This document shows positions 8,253-15,445 of a stretch of DNA of 28,444 bases, in pieces. The DNA is taken from positions 1 through 28,444 of the forward strand of contig JAJEBJ010000094.1 in assembly GCA_022822575.1 (NCBI GenBank). The letters run 5' to 3'. The stretch's first letter is position 1. Every line of letters starts with the position of its first letter. The DNA is from Alphaproteobacteria bacterium. GTDB taxonomy: Bacteria; Pseudomonadota; Alphaproteobacteria; SP197. The position numbers and the translations under genes are program-made. Below the pieces are notes generated by a model. It was not told the DNA's origin and did no database searches. It was given only the letters and a program-made list of their open reading frames with translations.

Positions 8253-9389
8253 GTGTCCCAGGGCAGTGACTTGCGTGACACGGTGGCGCTGGATCTTCCC
8301 GAAGGGGCCTATGGGAGCGAGTCCTTCTTTGTTCGAGAAAGAGAAGCCGTCTTCCGTGGAAACTGGACCCTCGCTGGTTTCGGCCACCAGATTCCCGAAC
8401 CCGGCGACGCGTCGCCGGTCACCGTGGCCGGCTTGCCGCTGCTACTCGTCCGTGACCTTCCCGGTGACGTCCGGGTCTTCCACAATGTCTGTCTGCACAG
8501 GGGCTGCCCGCTCATTCGCGAGCCCGTTCACCGCCAGAAACGTCTCACTTGCTTCTATCACGGCTGGGCCTACGACCTGGAAGGGCGGCTTCGAGCCCGA
8601 CCGTACTTTCTGGAGGGTGGCCGGCACGATATCGTGGACTCGAAGGCGGGATTGGGGCTCGAACCTGTGCGTAGCGCGCAGTGGTCTGATCTCATATTTG
8701 TCAACCTCGACGGCAAGGCTGCACCGTTCGAGGAGTACGCTCGACCGATGCTGTCACGCGTTGCGGATTATGACCTGTCATCGCTGCGCCACGGTGACCG
8801 GGTGCTCGACTTCGACGTCGCGGGCAACTGGAAACTGGTTGCCGAGAACTGGCTTGACGCGCTTCACATCTTTGCCATTCACCCCGAACTCAATGACTTC
8901 GCCGATCAGTCCGGCCGGGAGCGGACCGAGGTGGACGGTTGCATGTTCCCGGGCGTTTACGAGTTTGCCGAACCGCGCGCGGGCATGGTGCTCGATCCCT
9001 CTCGCCGTCACGTCATGAGCAGCGAGGGCGCCAACAAGGTCTGGTCGTTCTTCATGTTTCCCAGCGTGTTCATCCAGGTCCGACCAGACCACCTCGTGGT
9101 CTTCGATCTCGTGCCGGTGGCGCCTGACCGTACCAGGGAACGCATACATTTCTACTTCATGGGCGAGGCGGCTGACGATACCGAGCACGCCGAAGCTCGT
9201 CGCGTCATCTACGAGGCCTGGGACGCGATCAATGCCCAGGATGTCGGTCCGATCGAAGGCATGCAGCAGGGCCGCCAGTCGACCGCCTTTCGCGGCTTGC
9301 TGGCATCGCCCTACTGGGACGAGGCGTTGAGCCATTTCACCCATCTCGTCAACGCATGCATGGCGAAGAGTGGTCTCGCTCACGGCTGA
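8253..9389 (+). CDS. Rieske [2Fe-2S] non-heme iron oxygenase, alpha subunit (second copy)
   Basis: From the GTG at 8253 the product has 378 residues. The GGAGGG at 8244–8249 lies just before it, whereas the in-frame ATG at 8229 has no ribosome site, so the GTG is preferred. Rieske ligands are C80-x-H82 (CLHRG) and C100-x2-H103 (CFYH). The catalytic iron site is in NWKLVAENWLDALHIFAIHP: D202, H205, H210. It is plainly a paralogue of the minus-strand Rieske protein at 5245–6402, sharing GNWKL/SNWKL, ENxxDALHIF, RERxxFYF and the EALQRGR/EGMQQGR motifs. The pair may act on successive N-methyl groups or on different substrates. The gene overlaps the aconitase X gene by 20 bases. No cognate reductase is in the window. 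Confidence 0.9.
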   Translation: MSQGSDLRDTVALDLPEGAYGSESFFVREREAVFRGNWTLAGFGHQIPEPGDASPVTVAGLPLLLVRDLPGDVRVFHNVCLHRGCPLIREPVHRQKRLTCFYHGWAYDLEGRLRARPYFLEGGRHDIVDSKAGLGLEPVRSAQWSDLIFVNLDGKAAPFEEYARPMLSRVADYDLSSLRHGDRVLDFDVAGNWKLVAENWLDALHIFAIHPELNDFADQSGRERTEVDGCMFPGVYEFAEPRAGMVLDPSRRHVMSSEGANKVWSFFMFPSVFIQVRPDHLVVFDLVPVAPDRTRERIHFYFMGEAADDTEHAEARRVIYEAWDAINAQDVGPIEGMQQGRQSTAFRGLLASPYWDEALSHFTHLVNACMAKSGLAHG

Positions 9390-10644
9390 CGACCGGCGTT
9401 GCCTGCGCGGAGCCGAAGGTCCGGCCTTGAAGCTCGCGATGGACGTGATCTGCGCGACCGCCGAGATCGGCGGGGCCGAACGGTTGATTGACATCGAAGG
9501 TGCGCACCTTTCCGAGAGCTTCTACGCCGGTCAGGCACATCAGGATTTCGTCGACAGGTTGATCTCGCTGGACGCCCGGGTTGTGGTTCCCACGACCGTC
9601 AATCCCGGATCGGCGACTCTGCGCGGCCGCCAGGGCCCTGCGGCCGGCCCCGAGGCTATCGCCGCAGCGCGTCGGCTGATGCGCTCGGTGCTGCGCCTGG
9701 GGTGTCGTCCGACCTTCACCTGTGCTCCCTATCAGCTTCCCGGCTGCGTGGCGCAGGGGGGACATGTAGCGTGGTCCGAATCAAGCGCGGTGGTTTATGC
9801 CAATTCCGTGATCGGTGCGCGTACGAACCTCCACTACGACTATGAAGATCTTTGCGCGGCATTGGTCGGCCGGGTCGGAAATCACGGACTGCATCGTGAC
9901 AGCGGGCGCAAGGCTTCCGCCATTGTTGATGTGCGCGCGGTCGCGCCGGAGATTCTCCAGCATGAGCTCGGCTGTCACCTTCTGGGTCATCACCTAGGCT
10001 GTACGGTGGGTCATGCGATCCCGGCGATCATTGGACTGCCAGCCGAAACCAGGGTGGACTGGCTCCGGGCCCTGGGCGCCGCAGCCTCTTCGTCGGGCGC
10101 GCTGAGAATGTTCCACGCCGTCGGTATCACACCGGAGGCCCCGAACCCCGACGATGCGAAAGGCCCGCTATCGGGACTGCAGCGCCTCGAGGTCAGCGGG
10201 TCCGATCTGCGGCGCGCGGTCGACACATTGAGTCAACCAGGAGATGGCCCGCTGCAGGGCGTGTACTTCGGAACACCGCACTTTTCACTGGCCGAATTCG
10301 ACGACCTGCTCCACGTCCTCGGTGACCGCCGGGTGCGCGACGGCATTGCCTGCATCGTCAACACGAGCCGTCACAACCGCGATGTCCTGAGGGCCCGCGG
10401 CGTACTTCAACGCCTCAGGCAGGCCGGTATCACGCTCATGGTCGATGCCTGCACCTACTATGGCCTGCCGTTGGCCGGACTGCGCGGACGTGTCATGACA
10501 AATTCCGCGAAGTGGGCCTACTACGCGCCGAGGACGCATGATGTGGCGATCGAGTTCGGCACGCTGCAGGACTGCATCGAATCAGCCGTCAAGGGAGAGT
10601 CGTGTCATGTCGATTCCATATGGCAGGACCATCTCTGGCGCTGA
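9370..10644 (+). CDS. Aconitase X, large (catalytic) subunit
   Basis: The 424-residue product begins with SLTADDRRCLRGAEGPALKL, the typical N-terminus of the AcnX/DUF521 family. That match selects the GTG at 9370, inside the end of the Rieske gene. Further family features are VVPTTVNPGS, TCAPYQLPG and WSESSAVVYANSVIGARTN near the middle. Cysteines in TCAPY, IACIVNTS and VDACTYY sit where iron-sulfur or iron ligands are expected. Known members are bacterial cis-3-hydroxy-L-proline dehydratase and archaeal mevalonate 5-phosphate dehydratase. In many bacteria large and small parts are fused; here they are separate genes overlapping by 38 bases. With the demethylase-type neighbours, a hydroxyproline-derived substrate is an attractive but unproven possibility. 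Confidence 0.9.
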   Translation: MVSLTADDRRCLRGAEGPALKLAMDVICATAEIGGAERLIDIEGAHLSESFYAGQAHQDFVDRLISLDARVVVPTTVNPGSATLRGRQGPAAGPEAIAAARRLMRSVLRLGCRPTFTCAPYQLPGCVAQGGHVAWSESSAVVYANSVIGARTNLHYDYEDLCAALVGRVGNHGLHRDSGRKASAIVDVRAVAPEILQHELGCHLLGHHLGCTVGHAIPAIIGLPAETRVDWLRALGAAASSSGALRMFHAVGITPEAPNPDDAKGPLSGLQRLEVSGSDLRRAVDTLSQPGDGPLQGVYFGTPHFSLAEFDDLLHVLGDRRVRDGIACIVNTSRHNRDVLRARGVLQRLRQAGITLMVDACTYYGLPLAGLRGRVMTNSAKWAYYAPRTHDVAIEFGTLQDCIESAVKGESCHVDSIWQDHLWR

Positions 10645-11023
10645 TGGTCGCATCGTCGTGCCGGGCCGCGCGGCGGGCGTCGCCCTTGTGCTCGGGGCGC
10701 CGCTCAGCCTGCTTTGCGTTCGACCAGAGGACGGAGTGATCGACGACGTACACCACCCCGACCAGGGCCAGTCCGTCACGGGACGGGTTCTGTGCCTGCC
10801 TGCGACACGGGGAGGCCCGGCCTCGACGGGTGTGCTGCTCGAGTGTTTGCGCCGTGGCACGGCCCCTGCCGCCATGTTGCTTGCGGAAGACGAGCCCGCG
10901 GTGGTCATTTCCTGTCTGGTCGGACGCGAACTCTACGACAAATCCATGCCGGTCATGGTGCTCAGGCGGGAGACATTCGCCGTTCTTGCCACAGGCACCC
11001 GGATCGAGTTCGTGGAGTCATGA
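10607..11023 (+). CDS. Aconitase X, small subunit (DUF126, swivelling domain)
   Basis: The product has 138 residues. The ATG at 10607 is supported by AAGGGAGAG at 10591–10599; the frame is open further upstream without family resemblance. Recognised features are AAGVALVLGAPLSLL, HHPDQGQSVTGRVLCLPATR and LLECLRRGTAPAAMLLAED. The family usually has a G-R-G-S segment in the active-site loop; here the aligned stretch is TRGGPASTGVLLE, with GGP in place of RGS. This may mark a subfamily with changed chemistry. It overlaps the large subunit gene by 38 bases and the following gene by an ATGA, so the three genes are translationally coupled. Confidence 0.88.
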   Translation: MSIPYGRTISGADGRIVVPGRAAGVALVLGAPLSLLCVRPEDGVIDDVHHPDQGQSVTGRVLCLPATRGGPASTGVLLECLRRGTAPAAMLLAEDEPAVVISCLVGRELYDKSMPVMVLRRETFAVLATGTRIEFVES

Positions 11024-11880
11024 CTGTCGCCATCAGGCAGCGGCGCGTCGGAGCCAACGGTGTTGACTTTGCCCTGCTCGAGGCCGGTGACGGGCCGTTG
11101 GCTTTGTGTCTTCATGGCTTCCCAGACAACGCACACGGCTTTGAGGCCATGCTTGGCACCTTGGCCTGCGCCGGCTTCCACGCGGTTGCGCCGTTCATGC
11201 GCGGCTACTGGCCGACATCGATCCCGGCTGAAGGACGTTATGCGACAGCGGATCTGACCGACGATGCGCTGGCCCTGATCGATGCCCTTGGTGAGGGCCC
11301 GGCGGTCGTGATCGGACATGACTGGGGCGCGCTCGCGGCATTGGGGGCGGCCATCGAGCACCCGGATCGGGTTCGTCGCCTGGTGCTGATTGCAGCCAAC
11401 CATCCAGCGAGCAACCTTGGTCACGATCCGCAGTACCTCAAGGGCATCTGGCATGTCTTCTTCTTCCAGATGGCGGGAGCCGCCGAGGTCTTCATCCAGA
11501 ACGACTTTCAGTTCGCCATTGACTGGATGCGCGATTCCTCTCCGAACTGGACGCTTCCAGATGCCTATGTCGAGACGGTCAAGCGCACGCTGCGTCGAAG
11601 GGGCGTCGCCGAGGCGGTGATTGCCTACTACAGGGATGCGATACGATTCGCCGAAGATCCGCGTGAGAGGCATCTGAGCGTCACTCCCGTCTCGGTGCCC
11701 ACGCTCGCGCTCCACGGCACGGCCGACCGACCGCGTCGCCTCGCCTGCTTCGAAGCCATGGACCCCTACTTCACGGGCGGGTTGACGAAGCATGTCGTGG
11801 ATGGAACAGGGCACTTCATGCACCTTGAAGCCCCCGACGCAGTCAACGCTCTGGTGGTGGAATTCCTGATACGCAACTGA
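11020..11880 (+). CDS. Alpha/beta hydrolase, epoxide hydrolase/haloalkane-dehalogenase-like
   Basis: The 286-residue product has the fold's landmarks: oxyanion-hole segment HGFPDN at 32–37, nucleophile elbow GHDWGA with D101, and the catalytic histidine in GTGHFMHLE (H265). The aspartate nucleophile and HGFP motif place it with epoxide hydrolases and fluoroacetate dehalogenases rather than with serine esterases. The start at 11020 overlaps the AcnX small-subunit stop as ATGA, so it is the last gene of that operon. An aspartate-nucleophile hydrolase could open an epoxide or enol-ester formed by the oxygenases (inference); the actual substrate is unknown. Confidence 0.88.
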   Translation: MTVAIRQRRVGANGVDFALLEAGDGPLALCLHGFPDNAHGFEAMLGTLACAGFHAVAPFMRGYWPTSIPAEGRYATADLTDDALALIDALGEGPAVVIGHDWGALAALGAAIEHPDRVRRLVLIAANHPASNLGHDPQYLKGIWHVFFFQMAGAAEVFIQNDFQFAIDWMRDSSPNWTLPDAYVETVKRTLRRRGVAEAVIAYYRDAIRFAEDPRERHLSVTPVSVPTLALHGTADRPRRLACFEAMDPYFTGGLTKHVVDGTGHFMHLEAPDAVNALVVEFLIRN

Positions 11881-12150
11881 AGGCTGATCACTTTGTCCAA
11901 TTCGATGGATGCCGGCTGGAGCAGCTGAGCGGCACGCCGCTCAAGCGCGTCACCCTTGACGTCCACTTGTTGGAGTTGAACGCGGAGAGCCACCGGCTCA
12001 AGTGGAGCCGCGCCCGACGCCGGAACAGCTCTAAGGCGGTCACCGGATCGGCCTGGTCACGTGCGGGTCGATTCGTCATGGACGTTCTTGCGGGTGTGAA
12101 CATGCCTGTGCCGCTCGTCCTTCAGCCGGGCAAGGATGCGGTCGGAACTC
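11881..12150. other. Gap between convergent genes; no recognised gene
   Basis: This 270-base stretch lies between the ends of the alpha/beta hydrolase and moaB. A plus-strand frame is open across it to a TGA at 12198–12200 (CRLEQLSGTPLKRVTLDVHL and onward), but it has no clear start and resembles no family I recognise. A perfect inverted repeat TGAGCGGC-AC-GCCGCTCA spans 11926–11943. It could fold into a short hairpin between the two converging transcripts but lacks a T-run, so it is at most a weak terminator. Confidence 0.3.
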
Positions 12151-12705
12151 TCAGGAGCCTCTTGCCGTGGCGTGGCCCGTCTCGAGAAGGCGGGGCATGA
12201 GTTCGACGAAATTGCAGGGACCGAAGCGGTAGTCGAGCTGGTGGACCAGGATGTCGTCCCAGGCATCCTTGCAGGCGCCGGGCGAACCCGGCAGCGCGAA
12301 GAGATAGGTACCGCCGGCGACGCACGCGGTTGCCCGGGACTGGATCGTCGAGGTTCCGATCTTGCGGAACGACAGCCAGCGAAAGAGCTCGCCAAATCCC
12401 GGAATCGCCTTGTCGCAGACCTCATCGAAGGCTTCGGGCGTGACGTCGCGGCCGGTGACCCCGGTGCCGCCGGTGGCAATCACCACATCGACACCGCTGT
12501 CGTCGATCCACGTCCGGAGGGTCTCGACGATCGAGGCCACGTCGTCGGTGACAATGCGGCGGTCCGCCAACTCATGGCCCGCCGCCTCGACGCGCTCGAC
12601 GAGAACGGCGCCGGACCGGTCGTCATCGAGGGAACGGCTGTCGGAGACCGTCAGGACGGCGATCCGGACAGCGAGGAACGGCTTGCTGTCATCGATTCCG
12701 GGCAT
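12151..12705 (-). CDS. moaB: Molybdopterin adenylyltransferase-like protein MoaB
   Basis: The product has 184 residues from the ATG at 12705. GGAGG at 12714–12718 sits eight bases before this ATG, which is preferred over the ATG at 12720 that overlaps the ribosome site itself. MogA/MoaB family features are AVLTVSDSRS, the pterin-binding ATGGTGVTGRDVTPEA and the LFALPGSPGAC loop. The family adenylylates molybdopterin on the way to molybdenum or tungsten cofactor. Its start is one base after the stop of the lytic transglycosylase gene (TGAcATG), so the two are co-transcribed. A tungstate transporter is encoded about 9 kb away. Confidence 0.92.
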   Translation of the reverse strand: MPGIDDSKPFLAVRIAVLTVSDSRSLDDDRSGAVLVERVEAAGHELADRRIVTDDVASIVETLRTWIDDSGVDVVIATGGTGVTGRDVTPEAFDEVCDKAIPGFGELFRWLSFRKIGTSTIQSRATACVAGGTYLFALPGSPGACKDAWDDILVHQLDYRFGPCNFVELMPRLLETGHATARGS

Positions 12706-12706
12706 G

Positions 12707-14545
12707 TCAGGAACCTCCATAGAGGGGCCAGTCTCCGGCCGCCAGCGCGGCCAGCGAAGCCGGTTCGTTTCCCAGTCTCCTGGTGTAGATCCAGTAGTCT
12801 GCCATCACGCTCCGGATAAAGGAACGGGTCTCGCGGGAGGGATAGGACTCCACGAAGAGAAGGGGATCGGCCAGCAGGCTCATGTCATTCAACCGTCTCG
12901 CCAGTCGTGCCGGGCCGCCATTGTAGGCGGCAAGCATGAGGAGGAGATTGCCGTCGATATCGGGCAGATCGAACAAGTATCGCACATACCGTTCTCCGAG
13001 ATCGATGGAGACCGCGGGATCATCGAGACGATACCTCCCGGCGCCCGCAAGACCGGAATCACCGGCAATCCAGGCGGCCGTTGCCGGCATGATCTGCAGG
13101 ATCCCCCGGGCACCGGCATGACTGACCGTGCGGGCCCTGAAATGCGACTCCTGGCGAATGAGGGCATACATCAGGGCAGGTTCGATGGTGAATCCTTCCT
13201 GGGGTTCCCACGGCGGAAGCGGGAAGAGAGCGTCATCGAGCCGTGCCGCATGGAGCGTGAGGAACTCCCGGGAGAGCCGGTAACGCGTCGCCGGAAACGG
13301 CATGAGCTCCGCCATGGCCATGACGGCGGCCGCGGCGGCCGGGTGACGCCGGACACCGAGTCCCCGCAACTCCCGGTCTCCCCGGTGGTACTGGCCCACC
13401 TCGGCAAGCGCCAGGGCCCGGCGCACGGCCGGTATCTTCAACAGCGTCCTCAGCCCCTCCTCGGACACCTGCGGAAGGGGGTCATTGACGAGACCACCGT
13501 CCATGCCCAGGCCATGGCGGGCCAGAAGTCCGTAGAGTGTGTCGGGCCGGTGCGCCGCGGTGCCGAGAAGACGGCCGATCTCACCTGGTGCCCCTGTCAC
13601 CAGGGACATCCTTGCCGCCCACCAGGCACTGGCGGCCACCAGCGGGTCGGCGGGGTCTCCCTGTGAGGCCACCAGCATCATCGAGCGTGCGGTGTGCGGG
13701 CGACGGGAACGCCAGGCAGCCAGTCCAGCCGTCCAGCCGGCCAGGGGAACCAGGTGTCCGGATCGGTGAATGGCCGTAGTGGCGATGTCGAGAGCAAGCG
13801 CGTCATCGCCACCGATGAAGTAACCGAAAGCAATCTCCGCCGCCGACATGTCGATGGCGAGCGGGCCGGCGCCGCCGAGTGCCTCCGCATCAGACAGCCG
13901 TGACCATGCAACCCCGGGGCGGCCGTTCCGGACATCCCGGCGCACCTGCTTCAGGAGACCGCGTTCTCCGGCATTGAGCGCGCTGTCATGATTCGTTGAC
14001 GAAGGGGCGGCCGAACCGGTCCCGATGGTCACGGCCTCGATGTCCGGTTCATCCCACCTTCCGACGGGAGGGGCGGGGGCCGACGCTCCCGACGGCTGGC
14101 GTCTCAGCGCCAGGGCGTGGATGCGCTTCGCGTCCGGATGGTCCGCCCAGGAGTCAAGCCAGGTTCGCAGTTCGTCGAAGCTCGAGATCCACCCGGTCGC
14201 ATGGAGGTAGCGCTGGGCGAGGACGTGGCCCATCAGGATCGGATCCCGCAGGCGGGTGATCAGTCGGTCTGCCTCTCTCCAGTCGGACTCCAGCTGAACC
14301 GCAAAGATGCGGCGATAGGTCTCCCGATCCACATCGTCAAGGATCCTCCAGGGATCGCGTTCGGGAGCCTCGGGCCGCACGCCCGGCAGGGGCACGGCAC
14401 TCACGTCGACCGGCGCGGCCGGCTTGACGGAAGGCAGGGGAGGCAGATCAAGGGCCGACGCGCCGTGGGTCCACACGACGACAACACCCGTCGCGAGCAG
14501 GCGCAGGATGCCGGATATCCCGGCGCGGAGACGATCCGTTTCCAT
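12707..14545 (-). CDS. Soluble lytic murein transglycosylase (Slt70-like)
   Basis: From the ATG at 14545 the product has 612 residues. It opens with a signal peptide (GISGILRLLATGVVVVWTHG, cleavage near ASA at about 31). A long alpha-helical superhelix region follows to about residue 450, then the SLT catalytic domain: LIRQESHF with catalytic E466, GARGILQIMPATA and AAYNGGPARL. It cleaves the MurNAc–GlcNAc bond of peptidoglycan in the periplasm, forming 1,6-anhydro ends. An upstream in-frame ATG at 14638 lies within the preceding gene and would bury the signal peptide, so it is rejected. It begins 13 bases after the UDG stop. Confidence 0.93.
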   Translation of the reverse strand: METDRLRAGISGILRLLATGVVVVWTHGASALDLPPLPSVKPAAPVDVSAVPLPGVRPEAPERDPWRILDDVDRETYRRIFAVQLESDWREADRLITRLRDPILMGHVLAQRYLHATGWISSFDELRTWLDSWADHPDAKRIHALALRRQPSGASAPAPPVGRWDEPDIEAVTIGTGSAAPSSTNHDSALNAGERGLLKQVRRDVRNGRPGVAWSRLSDAEALGGAGPLAIDMSAAEIAFGYFIGGDDALALDIATTAIHRSGHLVPLAGWTAGLAAWRSRRPHTARSMMLVASQGDPADPLVAASAWWAARMSLVTGAPGEIGRLLGTAAHRPDTLYGLLARHGLGMDGGLVNDPLPQVSEEGLRTLLKIPAVRRALALAEVGQYHRGDRELRGLGVRRHPAAAAAVMAMAELMPFPATRYRLSREFLTLHAARLDDALFPLPPWEPQEGFTIEPALMYALIRQESHFRARTVSHAGARGILQIMPATAAWIAGDSGLAGAGRYRLDDPAVSIDLGERYVRYLFDLPDIDGNLLLMLAAYNGGPARLARRLNDMSLLADPLLFVESYPSRETRSFIRSVMADYWIYTRRLGNEPASLAALAAGDWPLYGGS

Positions 14546-14558
14546 CAGGCAGGTGCCG

Positions 14559-15356
14559 TCAGACCGTCGGCATTCCGGGTGCGATCCCGAGTTCTTCCAT
14601 GCGCTGCCTGATGGCGAGAAGATCGCGCCAGCTGTCACGTTTCTTCAGGGGCTGGCGCAACAGATAGGCCGGGTGGAACATGGCGATGGCAGGCACGGGT
14701 TCCCTGCCCTCACGCTCGAGCCGCAGCCAGCGTCCGCGAATCCGCGTGATGCCTTCGCCCGGAGCCGTGTCGAACATGGCCTTCACTGCTGTCCCTCCAA
14801 CGTAGACGAGAAGCCTCGGCGAGAGGAGTTCCACCTGCCTTTCGAGGAAGGGAAGGCACACCGCGATTTCCTCGGGCGTGGGCGTGCGGTTTCCCGGCGG
14901 GCGCCAGTAGAGGGTGTTGGTGATGTAGACACGGGTTCTGTCGAGGCCGATCGCGGCCAGCATCCGGTCAAGGAGCTTTCCGGCCGCGCCGACGAAGGGC
15001 TTGCCCTGCCGGTCCTCTTCGGCGCCGGGAGCTTCGCCGATGATCATGATGGGTGCCTCTGCATTGCCGTCGGCGATGCAGGTCGTGGTGGCCGTGCGCT
15101 TGAGCGGGCACCCCTCGAAGGCGTTGATGGTTTCGACCAGCTCCGCGAGACTGGAGGCGCCGGCCGCCAGGGTCCTGGCATCCTCAAGGGCAACGGCCGG
15201 TCGGGCCGGCACCTGCGGGCGTCTCGCGGGTGCCGCGCGGACGGGAGGCGGTGCCGGAGGAGGAGCGAAGCGGTCGACCGCCTCCGCGGTCGTTGCTTCG
15301 TCGACACCGATCCCGACATACCAGTCCAGCAGTCTGCGGGCTTCCTCGCGATCCAT
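14559..15356 (-). CDS. Uracil-DNA glycosylase, family 4-like
   Basis: The 265-residue product has a proline/alanine-rich linker at about 35–60 and then the family 4/5 core: MIIGEAPGAEEDRQGKPFVG (motif 1, about 105–125), RPPGNRTPT, and FHPAYLLRQ (motif 2). It removes uracil from DNA. Family 4 enzymes hold a [4Fe-4S] cluster through four cysteines. Here the KCRPP cysteine is replaced by tryptophan (LYWRPPGNR), and the first CxxC is reduced to FEGCPLKRT. The cluster is therefore probably absent, as in many alphaproteobacterial relatives. The ATG at 15356 begins the family sequence; an upstream extension to 15434 looks untranslated. Confidence 0.92.
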   Translation of the reverse strand: MDREEARRLLDWYVGIGVDEATTAEAVDRFAPPPAPPPVRAAPARRPQVPARPAVALEDARTLAAGASSLAELVETINAFEGCPLKRTATTTCIADGNAEAPIMIIGEAPGAEEDRQGKPFVGAAGKLLDRMLAAIGLDRTRVYITNTLYWRPPGNRTPTPEEIAVCLPFLERQVELLSPRLLVYVGGTAVKAMFDTAPGEGITRIRGRWLRLEREGREPVPAIAMFHPAYLLRQPLKKRDSWRDLLAIRQRMEELGIAPGMPTV

Positions 15357-15445
15357 GGTTCTCCGTGCGGCGGACGTCCGGCGCCATTGTAACGAATATC
15401 GCCGTCGGTTAAGAGAACTGGAATGACAGCGCACTGAAGGATGAG

